Source of the DNA: Donghicola tyrosinivorans | Lineage (GTDB): Bacteria > Pseudomonadota > Alphaproteobacteria > Rhodobacterales > Rhodobacteraceae | DNA length: 64,000 bases | Direction: 5' to 3' | Assembly (NCBI RefSeq): GCF_003003355.1 | Contig: NZ_PVTQ01000002.1 | Span: 389,642-453,641 of the forward strand | Shown here: in pieces, positions 46,408-55,418 of the stretch | How positions within the stretch are numbered: position 1 is the stretch's first letter | Layout: each line of letters starts with the position of its first letter | The notes under the pieces: generated by a model | The model's input: only the letters and a program-made list of their open reading frames with translations | Databases searched by the model: none | Told to the model about the DNA's origin: nothing | Position numbers and translations under genes: made by a program

Positions 46408-46780
46408 AAACTCGGGAATCGGTGAGGGGGCCAGGGGTTGGGGGATAGGTGAAACGTGCCGCGCGGGCCACTCGTACGACCGACCATGAAACTCATTACG
46501 CCCACTGGTAAAAAACCGCAAAGAACGCTTCATACGCTGTGGACGGGGATAGACGGTCACTCGAGAAAATATACTTCCGACCAGTGGCGCCGCTGGCGCC
46601 CCTCGGTTCAAGCACTGCCTGAACACATTTTTTGTAGCTTTTAATTTGCAGAAATGCTCGTTCGCAATGGTGCAGAATCTATCGGCATTTGGTGGGGTCG
46701 GGTGTCGTTCGGATATAATATGTAAACTAGTCTTAGTTTTTAACTGACCTAACGGACCCGAAAAACCGAAAGGATGTACG
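46408..46780. other. Intergenic stretch without a clear gene
   Basis: 373 bp of lower GC than its surroundings. A possible 52-codon frame starting ATG at 46486 (MKLITPTGKKPQRTLHT) has no ribosome-binding site and no recognised family. A GGCGCC-GCT-GGCGCC hairpin sits near 46587-46601. The right 130 bp are AT-rich (TATAATATGTAAACTAG region near 46713) and may carry the promoter of the carbon-nitrogen hydrolase gene. I can support nothing further. Confidence 0.4.
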
Positions 46781-47659
46781 ATGAAAGTCGCAGCCGCAGC
46801 ATACCCGATCGATTGGCACGATTCGTGGGCCAGCTATGCCGACAAGATTCGGCGCTGGGTCTATGAAGCCGCAGAAAACGGCGCCCAGATGATGGTGTTT
46901 CCCGAATATGGCGCGATGGAATTGGCCTCATTGGCGGGGGCGGAACGGGCAGGGGATCTGGCCCAGTCGATCACTGCGGTCTCGGAGCGCGTGGCCGAGG
47001 CCGACGCGCTGCACGCGGCCCTAGCGCAAGAAACCGGCACCTACATTCTGGCTGCCAGCGCGCCTGTTCCCGACAGGGACAAAGTGGTGAACCGTGCACG
47101 GTTCTTTAACCCCGCGGGCGATATGGTGTTTCAGGACAAACAGATCATGACCCGATTTGAGCGGGAAGATTGGGATATCGCAGGCGGCGGCCCGCTGAAG
47201 GTCTTTGATACGCCTTTTGGCAAGGTCGGCATTCTGATCTGCTATGATTCGGAATTTCCCCTGCTTGGCCGCAGTTTGATTGAGGCTGGCGCCGAAATCA
47301 TCCTTGTGCCTTCCGCGACAGAGGCGCTTGCCGGTTACACCCGCGTGCGCATCGGGGCCATGTCCCGCGCGCTTGAGGGGCAGTGTGTGACGGTCATGGC
47401 CTCAAACGTCGGTGAGGCCCCGTGGTGCGAGGCCGTGGATGTGAATACCGGCATGGGGGGCGTATTCTGTCCACCGGATAAGGGGTTTGCTGCCAATGGT
47501 GTGCTGGCCGAAGGGGTGATGAATACCCCCGGTTGGACCTATGCTGAGGTGGATGTTGAACAAATCCGGCAGGTGCGTCTGGACGGCGGGGTTCTGAATG
47601 TGCTTCATTGGCAAGAGCAGTATCCTCGTGTGAACAGGGCAGAAATCTCATCTTTCTGA
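46781..47659 (+). CDS. Carbon-nitrogen hydrolase (nitrilase superfamily)
   Basis: 292 residues with the Glu-Lys-Cys triad of the superfamily: MVFPEYGAMEL (Glu), FQDKQIMTRFE (Lys) and ILICYDSEFP (Cys). Hydrolyses an amide or nitrile, or acts as an omega-amidase; substrate class cannot be assigned. It stands alone between an AT-rich spacer and infA. An AAAGGATG ribosome-binding site precedes it. Confidence 0.88.
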   Translation: MKVAAAAYPIDWHDSWASYADKIRRWVYEAAENGAQMMVFPEYGAMELASLAGAERAGDLAQSITAVSERVAEADALHAALAQETGTYILAASAPVPDRDKVVNRARFFNPAGDMVFQDKQIMTRFEREDWDIAGGGPLKVFDTPFGKVGILICYDSEFPLLGRSLIEAGAEIILVPSATEALAGYTRVRIGAMSRALEGQCVTVMASNVGEAPWCEAVDVNTGMGGVFCPPDKGFAANGVLAEGVMNTPGWTYAEVDVEQIRQVRLDGGVLNVLHWQEQYPRVNRAEISSF

Positions 47660-47739
47660 GATTTGCCTTGAAAATCTGCTATAATGGCTCCATTTAGTAG
47701 CGCGCCCGACAAGAGGGCGGCTTTATGAATGGAGAGACC

Positions 47740-47958
47740 ATGGCCAAGGAAGAATTGCTCGAATTTCCCGGTGTCGTGAAGGAACTCCTGCCTAATGCGA
47801 CGTTTCGGGTCGAGCTTGAGAACGGCCATGAGATCATCGCACATACGGCAGGCAAGATGCGCAAGAACCGCATCCGTGTTCTGGCTGGCGACAAAGTTCA
47901 GGTGGAAATGACCCCCTACGATCTGACTAAAGGTCGGATCAACTACCGCTTCAAGTAA
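47740..47958 (+). CDS. infA: Translation initiation factor IF-1
   Basis: 72 residues of the OB fold, beginning [19 protein letters not shown] and ending GRINYRFK, nearly invariant in bacteria. The start at 47740 follows GGAGAGACC. It heads an operon with maf, RNase E/G and yacG, the typical order in Rhodobacterales. Confidence 0.98.
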   Translation: MAKEELLEFPGVVKELLPNATFRVELENGHEIIAHTAGKMRKNRIRVLAGDKVQVEMTPYDLTKGRINYRFK

Positions 47959-47960
47959 CC

Positions 47961-48539
47961 GTGGCGCTTATTCTCGGCTCGGGAAGCCCCCGCCGTCGGG
48001 AGCTGCTGGCGCAGCTTGGAGTGGTCGCAGACGATATCCGCCCGCCGGATATCGACGAGACTCCGGCGCGGGGCGAATTGCCCCGCCCTTATTGCGAACG
48101 CATGGCGCGGGAAAAGGCGCTGGCCGTTCGGGCGGAGGCAGACGATATCGTCCTGTCCGCAGACACCACCGTTGCATTGGGGCGCCGCATTCTTGGCAAG
48201 CCCGCTGACGAAAAAGAGGCCGCAGAGTTCCTGATTGGCCTGTCTGGTCGTCGTCACCGTGTGATTACCGCTGTGGCCATCCGCCGGGGCGAGCGTCTGT
48301 GGGAGAAATCCGTGGTCACTCAGGTCGCGATGAAGCGTCTGAGCGACGATGAGGTGAACCACTACCTTGCCAGCGGCGACTGGAAGGGCAAAGCGGGCGG
48401 CTACGGCATCCAAGGCCCCGCTGGCGCTTTCATCCCGTGGATTAACGGATCATTTACCGCTGTCGTTGGCCTTCCCGTGGCCGAGACCGCAAACCTGCTG
48501 CGCGCAGCGGGCTACCCCCTATATGGAGAGAACGCATGA
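47961..48539 (+). CDS. maf: Maf family nucleoside triphosphate pyrophosphatase
   Basis: 192 residues starting with GTG 2 bp after infA. The signature [14 protein letters not shown] and ADTTVALG are present. Maf proteins hydrolyse non-canonical or normal dTTP/UTP/CTP to monophosphates and can delay septum formation. The YhdE or YceF specificity is not decided here. Overlaps the RNase gene by 4 bp. Confidence 0.93.
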   Translation: MALILGSGSPRRRELLAQLGVVADDIRPPDIDETPARGELPRPYCERMAREKALAVRAEADDIVLSADTTVALGRRILGKPADEKEAAEFLIGLSGRRHRVITAVAIRRGERLWEKSVVTQVAMKRLSDDEVNHYLASGDWKGKAGGYGIQGPAGAFIPWINGSFTAVVGLPVAETANLLRAAGYPLYGENA

Positions 48540-49573
48540 AGGGTCGTTTGATCGCTCTGGATCACCTCGGAGAATTGGAGGCCGCCGCACTGATCGTGGA
48601 TGGTCGTCTGGAAGATCTGATCATCGACACGGATGCGCCGACCCCCGGCACCATCTACCGCGCCATCGCCGACCGTCCCATGAAGGGGCAGGGCGGCATG
48701 TTCCTGAACACGCCCGATGGTCATTGCTTTTTGCGCCAGACCAAAGGGCTTGCCCCCGGTCAGGCGGTGTTGGTGCAGGTCACCGGTTACTCAGAGGCTG
48801 GCAAAGCGATTCCGGTGACCGCAGACGTGCTGTTCAAAAGCCGCTTCGCCATCGTCACGCCGGAAAAGCCTGGTTTGAACATCTCGCGCTCGATCCGCGA
48901 TGAGGACCGCCGCGAAGAGTTGCTGGCCATCGCGAACGAACAGATGGGTGATAATGACTTTGGTCTGATCCTGCGCTCTGCTGCTGCCACAGGCTCGGAC
49001 GATGAGATCGCCGAGGACATCCGCGCGATGGTCGATATGGCCACCGCGGTTCTGGGCGATGTGGACGGCAAAGAGCCGGAAAAGCTGATCGAAGGGGATG
49101 GTCCCCACACCGTCGCATGGCGCGAATGGCATGAGCCTGCCACCATCGACACCGAAGAGGGCAGCTTTGAGGCCCATGGCGTCATGGACATGATTGAGGA
49201 CCTTCGCCGTCCTCGCGTGGATCTGGGCATCGGCAACAACTCGTGCCTGTTTGTCGAACCGACCCGGGCGTTCGTTGCGGTGGATGTGAACACCGGTGCG
49301 GATACGTCGATGGCGGCGGGTTTGAAGGCCAACCTTGCGGCGGCCAAAGCGATCCCCCGTGCCCTGCGTCTGCGTGGTCTTGGCGGTATGATCATCATTG
49401 ATCTGGCCCCTATGCCCAAGAAAGAGCGCCGTACCTTTGAAACCAGCCTGCGCGCGCAACTGAAGGCGGACGGGATCGACACGGTGCTGGCCGGTTGGAC
49501 CCCGCTGGGGAACTATGAGCTTCAGCGCAAGCGCGAGCGTCGCCCCCTGAAAGATTGCCTTCCCAAGGAGTGA
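48536..49573 (+). CDS. Ribonuclease E/G family protein
   Basis: 345 residues. The catalytic half of RNase E/G ([25 protein letters not shown], the metal-binding Asp region) and [16 protein letters not shown] are present. The protein is far shorter than RNase E or RNase G, lacks a full S1 domain and lacks the CPxC zinc link. It is a compact family regularly found between maf and yacG in this group. RNA cleavage is likely, target unknown. Confidence 0.88.
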   Translation: MKGRLIALDHLGELEAAALIVDGRLEDLIIDTDAPTPGTIYRAIADRPMKGQGGMFLNTPDGHCFLRQTKGLAPGQAVLVQVTGYSEAGKAIPVTADVLFKSRFAIVTPEKPGLNISRSIRDEDRREELLAIANEQMGDNDFGLILRSAAATGSDDEIAEDIRAMVDMATAVLGDVDGKEPEKLIEGDGPHTVAWREWHEPATIDTEEGSFEAHGVMDMIEDLRRPRVDLGIGNNSCLFVEPTRAFVAVDVNTGADTSMAAGLKANLAAAKAIPRALRLRGLGGMIIIDLAPMPKKERRTFETSLRAQLKADGIDTVLAGWTPLGNYELQRKRERRPLKDCLPKE

Positions 49574-49576
49574 TCC

Positions 49577-49759
49577 ATGAGCTGTCCGATCTGCCAATCC
49601 AAGACCGACCCCAACTACCGTCCGTTCTGTAGCAAGCGCTGCGCGGATGTGGATTTGGCCAAGTGGCTTTCGGGCAGCTACGCTGTTCCCTCCAGCGATC
49701 CGGAGGATGTGGAACAGGCCATTGAGGCGGTCGAAGAAATAAATCGCAAGCCGCATTAA
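49577..49759 (+). CDS. yacG: DNA gyrase inhibitor YacG
   Basis: 60 residues with the four zinc cysteines CPIC and CSKRCADVDL, then KWLSGSYAVP. Small zinc-finger protein that binds GyrB and blocks gyrase. End of the infA operon; tRNA-Phe follows 77 bp later. Confidence 0.93.
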   Translation: MSCPICQSKTDPNYRPFCSKRCADVDLAKWLSGSYAVPSSDPEDVEQAIEAVEEINRKPH

Positions 49760-49836
49760 AAAAGTTCGAAAACGGTCTGGACACTCCTGAAAACTCGGCA
49801 TAATACCTCCCTCACCCGAACGGAGACGTTCACCCA

Positions 49837-49911
49837 GCCCGGGTAGCTCAGGGGTAGAGCAGTGGATTGAAAATCCTCGTGTCGGTGGTTCGATTCCGCC
49901 CCCGGGCACCA
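49837..49911 (+). tRNA. tRNA-Phe (anticodon GAA)
   Basis: Acceptor GCCCGGG with CCCGGGC, D-arm TAGCTCAGGGGTAGAGC, anticodon stem GGATT/AATCC region with GAA, T-arm GGTGGTTCGATTCCGCC, and encoded CCA at 49909-49911. Confidence 0.96.
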
Positions 49912-49937
49912 CTTTCTCTCAGAGAAAAGTCGTTACG

Positions 49938-49963
49938 AAACACAGCCTTACGCTGTGTTTTTT
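49938..49963 (+). terminator. Intrinsic terminator after tRNA-Phe
   Basis: Perfect 9-bp stem AAACACAGC (49938-49946) with GCTGTGTTT (49952-49960), loop of 5, then TTT GCGTTTT. Ends the tRNA transcript 26 bp after the CCA. Confidence 0.85.
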
Positions 49964-50084
49964 GCGTTTTGGCTTAGGCTTTGCGACCTCTGTCCTATGA
50001 CTGGGTGCTGTACGCAGGCGCTGTAATCTGGCAGAAAAACGGATAGCCCGTGATCGGGACGAATACCCAGCGGAGACAGCCGAA

Positions 50085-50543
50085 ATGACCGATAGCAGCC
50101 TTTCCGAACAGGACTCAGTTGAGCTTGGGGAACTGGGGCAGTCGCTGGGGTTTCTGATCCGGCTGGCACAGGTGCGCGTTTACGACCAGTTTTATGAACG
50201 CTTTGGCGAAAGCGATCTGCGGCCGGGGGAATTCTCGATCCTTTGGGCGATACACCTGAATCCCGGTATCCGGCAGGGGCTGTTGGCGCAGGCGCTGCAT
50301 ATCAAGGCCGCGCATATGACCAAGATCATCCGCCGGTTCGAAGACAGCGGCATCGTCGAGCGGCATATCCCTCAGGATGACCGGCGCTCGGTCCATCTGT
50401 CGCTGACCAAGGCAGGGGCGAAGCTGGCGCTGGAACAGCAGCCCGCATTCTTTGGCCCCGAAAGCTACAATCGTCACGATATGACTGATGAGGACGCGGC
50501 CATGCTGGCGCATCTTTTGCGCAAGTATATGGGTATGTCCTGA
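50085..50543 (+). CDS. MarR family transcriptional regulator
   Basis: 152 residues with a winged helix in the middle: LRPGEFSILWAIHLNPGIRQGLLAQAL, recognition helix AAHMTKIIRRFEDSGIVER and the wing DDRRSVHLSLTKAG. MarR regulators bind palindromes as dimers and lose DNA upon binding phenolic or acyl-CoA ligands. The SDR gene that follows 73 bp later has an inverted repeat in front, so it is a likely target. Confidence 0.92.
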   Translation: MTDSSLSEQDSVELGELGQSLGFLIRLAQVRVYDQFYERFGESDLRPGEFSILWAIHLNPGIRQGLLAQALHIKAAHMTKIIRRFEDSGIVERHIPQDDRRSVHLSLTKAGAKLALEQQPAFFGPESYNRHDMTDEDAAMLAHLLRKYMGMS

Positions 50544-50554
50544 CCCTCAGAATT

Positions 50555-50570
50555 AGTTTCCATGTAAACT
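50555..50570. promoter_or_regulatory. 16-bp inverted repeat, candidate MarR operator
   Basis: AGTTTCCATGTAAACT is a near-perfect dyad (7 of 8 base pairs symmetric), in the 73-bp gap between the marR gene and the SDR gene. Length and spacing fit MarR dimers. It lies 47 bp before the SDR start, about where promoter elements should be. Confidence 0.55.
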
Positions 50571-50616
50571 GTTCTGGTGTAGAACCTTCCTCAGAGTTTC
50601 TGGAGGGAGAGAGCTT

Positions 50617-51378
50617 ATGGACATCGCAGGTAACGCATATTTCGTCACTGGTGGCGGGTCGGGCCTCGGTGCGGCCACGGCCGAGCGTCTGGCAGCGCAG
50701 GGCGGCAAAGTCACAGTCTTCGATCTGAACGCAGAAGCCGCGCAAGAGGTGGCAGGCCGGATCGGCGGCGTGGCGTTTTCGGGCGATGTGGCGGACCCTG
50801 CAGCGGTTGAGGCGGCTTTGGACGGCGCTATCGCGGCCAACGGCCCCCTGCGCGGCGTGGTGCTGTGTGCAGGGATCGGGCGCGGGGGCCGTGTGGTGGG
50901 CCGCGACGGTGCCCTGCCTTTGGACCAGTTCGAGATTGTCCTGCGTGTGAACCTGACCGGTACCTTCAACGTGCTGCGCCTTGCCGCCGAGCGCATGTCC
51001 AAGACCGAAGAGCTGCCCAGTGGCGGACGCGGTGCCATCGTGATGACGGCCTCGCTGGCGGCATTTGATGGGCAGGTGGGGCAGGCGGCCTATTCGGCGT
51101 CCAAGGGCGGTGTGGCGGCGATGACCCTGCCGATTGCCCGCGAATTCTCGCGCTTTGGTATTCGGGTGATGACCATCGCGCCGGGCCTCTTCCACACGCC
51201 CCTGATGGCGGGTCTGTCGGATGACGCGATCGCCTCGATCACCAAGGATATCCAGTATCCTGCCCGCCTTGGCAAACCTGATGAGTTCGCCCAGATGGCC
51301 GAGAGCATTCTGGCCAACGACTACCTGAATGGCGAAGTGATCCGTCTGGACGGTGGCGCGCGTCTGTCCCCGAAGTAA
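50617..51378 (+). CDS. SDR oxidoreductase, 3-hydroxyacyl-CoA dehydrogenase type II-like
   Basis: 253 residues. The nucleotide motif TGGGSGLGAATAERL, VFDLN (NAD-specific Asp), the catalytic Ser in MTASLAAFDGQVGQ and YSASKGG are intact. The insert around GIGRGGRVVGRDGALPLDQF and the end YLNGEVIRLDGGARLSPK resemble the HSD10 (3-hydroxyacyl-CoA dehydrogenase type II) subfamily. Probably oxidises short 3-hydroxyacyl-CoA; the MarR gene upstream probably controls it. Confidence 0.87.
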   Translation: MDIAGNAYFVTGGGSGLGAATAERLAAQGGKVTVFDLNAEAAQEVAGRIGGVAFSGDVADPAAVEAALDGAIAANGPLRGVVLCAGIGRGGRVVGRDGALPLDQFEIVLRVNLTGTFNVLRLAAERMSKTEELPSGGRGAIVMTASLAAFDGQVGQAAYSASKGGVAAMTLPIAREFSRFGIRVMTIAPGLFHTPLMAGLSDDAIASITKDIQYPARLGKPDEFAQMAESILANDYLNGEVIRLDGGARLSPK

Positions 51379-51382
51379 GCGG

Positions 51383-52489
51383 TTATTCCGCCGGTTCGGT
51401 CTGCGCCTTGCCCGGCGCGGACCGATAGACCAGAGCGGCGTCAGACGCCGCATGGGCATCGGCGCGGGCTGCCAGATCGGGATGGTGGGGCGACTTTTTG
51501 CACACCGGATCGGTGACTGATGCATCGCCCGCCAGCGCCATCGCCTGACAACGGCAGCCGCCAAAATCCTTCAGCTTGCGGTCGCAACTGGTGCAGGGCT
51601 CGGACATCCAGTCGGTGCCGCGATAGGCGTTGAAGGCGGGGTTATTTTGCCAGATGTCGCCAAGAGCGTGATCACTGACGGACCAGAACTCCAGATGGGG
51701 AATGGTTTGCGCAGCATGGCAGGGCAGGACGACGCCATCGGGGGCGATGTTCAGACCCGTGGTGCCCCAACCGCCCATGCAGCGTTTCGGGTAGTCCGAG
51801 TGATAATCGGCTGGCACATAATCAATCACCAGCTTGCCTTTCAGGGCCACGCGGGCCTCGGCCACCAGACGGCTGGCCTCCTTGGCCTGTTCGCGGGTGG
51901 GCATCAGGGCGTCGCGGTTTTGCAGGGCCCATCCGTGGAACTGGACGGTGGCGACCTCGATCCGGCGGGCACCCATTTCCTGCGCCATCTCTAGTGCGCG
52001 GGGCAATTGATGCAGATTGCGGCGGTGCAGGACCGCGTTCAGGGTCAGGGGAAAGCCGATCTCTTTGATCCAGCCGGCCACCTGCATCTTGCGGGCGTAA
52101 CCGCCTTTATAGCCGCCAATCTCATCGGCCATTTCAGGCGTGGTGCCTTGCAGTGACAGCTGGATGTGATCCAGTCCGGCCTCATCCAGTTCGCGCAAGC
52201 GGCGCTCGGTCAGGCCAATGCCCGAGGTGATGAGGTTCGTGTAAAGCCCTGCATCCCGCGCCGCCTTCACAAGATCCGTCAGGTCGCGGCGGGTGGCAGG
52301 CTCGCCCCCCGACAGGTGCAATTGCAGCACCCCCAGTTCAGCCGCCTCGCGGAAGACGCGCACCCAGTCTTCTGTGCTTAGCTCTTGCTCTTGCCGTGCC
52401 ATTTCCACGGGGTTCGAACAATAGGGGCAGGACAGAGGACAACGGTGGGTCAGTTCCGCCAGCATGGCGATGGGGGGCTGATGGGTCAT
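51383..52489 (-). CDS. pqqE: PQQ biosynthesis radical SAM protein PqqE
   Basis: Joins the Glu and Tyr side chains of PqqA by a new C-C bond. 368 residues. Cys17, Cys21 and Cys24 (CPLSCPYC) bind the SAM iron-sulfur cluster. A C-terminal SPASM region with several cysteines (CMGG, CHAA, CTSCDRK, GGCRCQA) holds auxiliary clusters. It has a C-terminal tail rich in Ala. Last gene of pqqABCDE, overlapping pqqD by 4 bp; it ends convergent with the SDR gene, 4 bp away. Confidence 0.97.
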   Translation of the reverse strand: MTHQPPIAMLAELTHRCPLSCPYCSNPVEMARQEQELSTEDWVRVFREAAELGVLQLHLSGGEPATRRDLTDLVKAARDAGLYTNLITSGIGLTERRLRELDEAGLDHIQLSLQGTTPEMADEIGGYKGGYARKMQVAGWIKEIGFPLTLNAVLHRRNLHQLPRALEMAQEMGARRIEVATVQFHGWALQNRDALMPTREQAKEASRLVAEARVALKGKLVIDYVPADYHSDYPKRCMGGWGTTGLNIAPDGVVLPCHAAQTIPHLEFWSVSDHALGDIWQNNPAFNAYRGTDWMSEPCTSCDRKLKDFGGCRCQAMALAGDASVTDPVCKKSPHHPDLAARADAHAASDAALVYRSAPGKAQTEPAE

Positions 52490-52761
52490 GCGACCTCCAG
52501 AAACAGGCGTTCGCGCAGGGCGTTTAGAAAGCCAGCGGCGTCGCCGGCGATTTGCTCTTGCGGGGCGTTGTAGGTGGCGGCCAAGTCTGCGGTGATCTGG
52601 TCAAAGCTGGCGGTGCCATCGACGCGGCTGAGGATCGCATGGCCGATGGGGTCCAGACGGACGGCCCGTTCGGGGGCCAACAGCACCCACGCGTCGCGCA
52701 CCTTGTCGTGGTGCAGGCGCACGCCGCGGGGCAAGCAGGGGATGTCCGCCCCTTCCATCAT
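52486..52761 (-). CDS. pqqD: PQQ biosynthesis peptide chaperone PqqD
   Basis: 91 residues, starting at 52761 in the pqqC stop (a second ATG follows immediately). PqqD binds PqqA and presents it to PqqE. The family segments PCLPRGVRLHHDKVRDAWVLLAPER and the helical end FLNALRERLFLEV are present. The start site overlaps pqqC and the stop overlaps pqqE, both by 4 bp, fitting equal co-production. Confidence 0.94.
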   Translation of the reverse strand: MMEGADIPCLPRGVRLHHDKVRDAWVLLAPERAVRLDPIGHAILSRVDGTASFDQITADLAATYNAPQEQIAGDAAGFLNALRERLFLEVA

Positions 52762-53507
52762 GATGCCTTCGCCAGCAGCATTCCCGTTCCCGGCTGCCAT
52801 GCACCGGGGGGCACGCGGGCAGGCTCCACATAGGCCGAGTGCAGCGCGTCCAGTTGCGACCACAGCACATCGGTCTTGAAGATCAGCGCCTTGGCGGCGG
52901 CGTCCTGCTTTTCCTGCGTCTCCGCGTGATCCAGCACCCATTTCAGGCCAAAGGCCACGTCCTTGGGGGCCTCGGTCAGGCGTTTGCGGAAATAGGACAG
53001 GGATACATCGTTGGCGAAATCGTAGTTCTTCAGCAGCCCTTCGATCCGGTTGGCATGGATCGCAGGGGCAAAGAGTTCAGTCAGCGAGGCGGCCACAGCC
53101 TCAAGCAAGGTCTTGTCGCGGACAAAGCGCACGTAGGCATCGACGGCGAATTTGGTGGCGGGCAGGACGCCCTCGCAGGATTGAACATAGTCGGGGTCCA
53201 GACCTACAGCCTCGGCCAGTTTCAGCCAGCGCTTGATGCCGCCTTCGTTCTCGGCGGTGCCGTCGTGATCCTCGATCCGGCTGCGCCAGATGCGGCGCAT
53301 CTCGGGGTCTTCGACGCGGGACATGAAGGCCGCATCCTTCATCGGGATCGAATGCTGGTAGTAATAGCGGTTGATCACCCATGCCCGCACCTGATCGGGG
53401 GTGCAGCCGCCCCCGTGCAGCAGGTGGTGGAACGGATGTTTGTCGTGGTACCGGTCGGCCCCGATCTGACGCAGGCGGGCCTCAAACTCTTCGCGGGTTG
53501 CGGTCAT
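52758..53507 (-). CDS. pqqC: Pyrroloquinoline-quinone synthase PqqC
   Basis: Last step of PQQ formation, an eight-electron, cofactor-free oxidation and ring closure. 249 residues, all helical. NRYYYQHSIPMKDAAFMSR and IEDHDGTAENEGGIKRWL carry the conserved His, Tyr and Lys residues of the active site. Overlaps pqqB and pqqD by 4 bp. Confidence 0.97.
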   Translation of the reverse strand: MTATREEFEARLRQIGADRYHDKHPFHHLLHGGGCTPDQVRAWVINRYYYQHSIPMKDAAFMSRVEDPEMRRIWRSRIEDHDGTAENEGGIKRWLKLAEAVGLDPDYVQSCEGVLPATKFAVDAYVRFVRDKTLLEAVAASLTELFAPAIHANRIEGLLKNYDFANDVSLSYFRKRLTEAPKDVAFGLKWVLDHAETQEKQDAAAKALIFKTDVLWSQLDALHSAYVEPARVPPGAWQPGTGMLLAKAS

Positions 53508-54400
53508 GGTGTGATCTCCAGTCCGTCTTGTCCGATGATCCAACCTTTCGCCTCGGCCTCGGCACGCTCATCGCTGTCGGGGCGCAGGACGGGGTTGGTG
53601 TTGTTCATATGCACAAATACGCGGGTGCCGATGGTCAGGTCGGCCATCTGGGCGATGCTGCCGTCGGGGCCGCTGATCGACATATGGCCCATACGGGCGC
53701 CGGTCTTTTGCCCCAAGCCTTCGCGGATCATCTCGTCATCCTGCCAGAGCGTGCCGTCAAACAGCAGCGCATCCGCGCCATCAATGCGCGTACGCAGATC
53801 GTCGTTCAGGATCGCGCAGCCGGGGATGTAGAGAACACGCTGGTTGCCCGCCTTTAGTTCCACACCGACGGTCTGATCTCCGATCAGCTGGGTGTCGACA
53901 GTCTCGCCCTCAAGATACAAAGGCACCTTGCCTGGTACGGCAAAGAGCGTTGCAGTTAGGTCGGGGGCCAGCTCGAACGGAGTGTCCAAAGCGATCTGAC
54001 TGCGATCCACCACGCCTTCGCGCAGGGCCGAGAAGATCGGATTATCGGCGATCACCTGATGGATGCCAGCGGTGGCAAACAGGGTGAAGGGCTGAACCTC
54101 GCGCAGGGTCAGCAGACCCGCCACATGGTCGATATCGCCGTTAGTCACCAGCACGCTACGCAGGGGCAGGGTACGGGGGCCGGTCGGGTGAAGTTCGGGG
54201 CAGGCGGCCATCTGGATGCGGATATCGGGCGAGGCGTTCAGGATCGCCCAATCGCGACCGTTGCCTGATACCGCCAATGAAGACTGCGTCTGCGCGGGGA
54301 TCTTGCCCTGACGCGCCAGATTGCAGTTCCGGCATCCACAGTTCCACTGGGGCAGCCCGCCGCCGGCGGCTGCCCCAAGGATCCGCATTCGCAAAGTCAT
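53504..54400 (-). CDS. pqqB: PQQ biosynthesis protein PqqB
   Basis: Metallo-beta-lactamase-fold protein, thought to hydroxylate the tyrosine part of the intermediate. About 298 residues. The N-terminal ILGAAAGGGLPQWNCGCRNC, the metal site region NGDIDHVAGLL and the C-terminal RMGHMSISG and VHMNNTNPVL are present. The start is taken at 54400, with an in-frame alternative at 54388; neither has a clear ribosome-binding site, so translation may depend on pqqA just upstream. Confidence 0.94.
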   Translation of the reverse strand: MTLRMRILGAAAGGGLPQWNCGCRNCNLARQGKIPAQTQSSLAVSGNGRDWAILNASPDIRIQMAACPELHPTGPRTLPLRSVLVTNGDIDHVAGLLTLREVQPFTLFATAGIHQVIADNPIFSALREGVVDRSQIALDTPFELAPDLTATLFAVPGKVPLYLEGETVDTQLIGDQTVGVELKAGNQRVLYIPGCAILNDDLRTRIDGADALLFDGTLWQDDEMIREGLGQKTGARMGHMSISGPDGSIAQMADLTIGTRVFVHMNNTNPVLRPDSDERAEAEAKGWIIGQDGLEITP

Positions 54401-54416
54401 GCGCGCGGTATCCGGA

Positions 54417-54515
54417 TCAGAACAGTACGACGCCGCCTTCGTCCTCGGACGGGCCATACATGTTGATCTCCATGCCGCACTCGATTTCGCGGATCTGGGG
54501 TTTGGTCCAAGCCAT
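54417..54515 (-). CDS. pqqA: PQQ precursor peptide PqqA
   Basis: The ribosomal precursor from which PQQ is made. 32 residues starting MAWTKPQIREIECGMEINMY. Glu16 and Tyr20 stand in the E-x3-Y spacing whose side chains become PQQ, and the C-terminal part is acidic. A very strong AGGAGGAGA site precedes the ATG, as expected for a peptide needed in quantity. It is followed 16 bp later by pqqB. Easily overlooked because of its size. No pqqF protease gene is in the window. Confidence 0.96.
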   Translation of the reverse strand: MAWTKPQIREIECGMEINMYGPSEDEGGVVLF

Positions 54516-54791
54516 AGTTATTCTCCTCCTCCTGTTGGTCCGGATCGCATCCGGTGAGGATCAGCCTGCCAGAACCGCCCCCCGCTTCGCCACTCTTGTT
54601 TTCGTGATCAAGCATAGCCTTTAGTCGCAAGAATCGGCATGTGAACGGCCCTTTTGCCAGCGCCAGTGGGGCGAAAGTCGCAAAACGCCCCGCCCGATAC
54701 TTATGGTTGAATTGCCCGAATGGCGGTTGCGGCCTCAGACTTTGGTAGAACGCAGGGCAATGGACCCCGCGTCGCAAGGGAGGAGACGGCT
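54516..54791. promoter_or_regulatory. Divergent control region between pqqA and gfa
   Basis: 276 bp holding both promoters. AGTCGCAA occurs at 54623-54630 and 54676-54683, and GTCGCAA at 54771-54777. The middle copy is inside a GGGGCG...CGCCCC dyad (about 54668-54691). GATACTTATGG near 54695 could be a -10 region for gfa. These are candidate sites for the neighbouring response regulator, known from repetition only. Confidence 0.4.
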
Positions 54792-55418
54792 ATGGGCCTT
54801 TTTAGCAAATTGTTCGGGCAGGATGAGGTCAAACCGACCCCCTCTTACGCCCACGTGAAAATCCACCCCGAAGTGGATAACGGCGTCAAAGCGGGGGACC
54901 CGAACTTTGGCGGCGGTATGCTGCGCTGCAAGTGCAAGTCAGCGCCGGTTGTCGTGCGTGTTGGCGCACAGACCATGCATAACCATGTCTGCGGTTGCAC
55001 CAAATGCTGGAAGCCGGCAGGGGCGATCTTTAGCCAGATCGCAGTGGTCCCGCGCGACAAGGTTTCCGTCATGGAAAACGCGGATAAGCTGTCCATTGTC
55101 GATCCGACCGCCGCGATCCAGCGTCACGCCTGCCGCGATTGTGGCGTTCACATGGTGGGCCGCATCGAGAACGACGGGCATCCGTTCTACGGATTGGATT
55201 TCGTTCACACGGAGTTGTCGTCGCAGGACGGCTGGTCAGGCGCAGAATTTGCGGCCTTTGTTTCGTCGATCATCGAATCCGGGGTGCCGCCGGGCCAATT
55301 GCCAGCGATTCGGGGACGTCTGAAAGAGTTGGGGCTAGAGCCCTACGACTGTCTGTCTCCAGCTTTGATGGATGCGATTGCTACTCATGTGGCAAAGACT
55401 CAGGGTGTAAAATCCTGA
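54792..55418 (+). CDS. gfa: S-(hydroxymethyl)glutathione synthase
   Basis: Gfa speeds the condensation of formaldehyde with glutathione, the first step of glutathione-linked formaldehyde oxidation. 208 residues, the longer Gfa type. Zinc cysteines appear as [15 protein letters not shown] and [21 protein letters not shown] precedes the ATG at 54792. It is divergent from pqqA, and the matching dehydrogenase gene starts at 63441 on the same strand. Confidence 0.95.
   Translation: MGLFSKLFGQDEVKPTPSYAHVKIHPEVDNGVKAGDPNFGGGMLRCKCKSAPVVVRVGAQTMHNHVCGCTKCWKPAGAIFSQIAVVPRDKVSVMENADKLSIVDPTAAIQRHACRDCGVHMVGRIENDGHPFYGLDFVHTELSSQDGWSGAEFAAFVSSIIESGVPPGQLPAIRGRLKELGLEPYDCLSPALMDAIATHVAKTQGVKS

Noticed and set aside
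46486..46644. A 52-codon frame in the long gap before the carbon-nitrogen hydrolase
   Set aside because: No ribosome-binding site, no recognisable family, and atypical composition; kept only as a remark on the gap.
50326..51564. A 412-codon minus-strand frame across marR, the SDR gene and the end of pqqE
   Set aside because: Crosses the operator and two well-supported plus-strand genes; antisense shadow.
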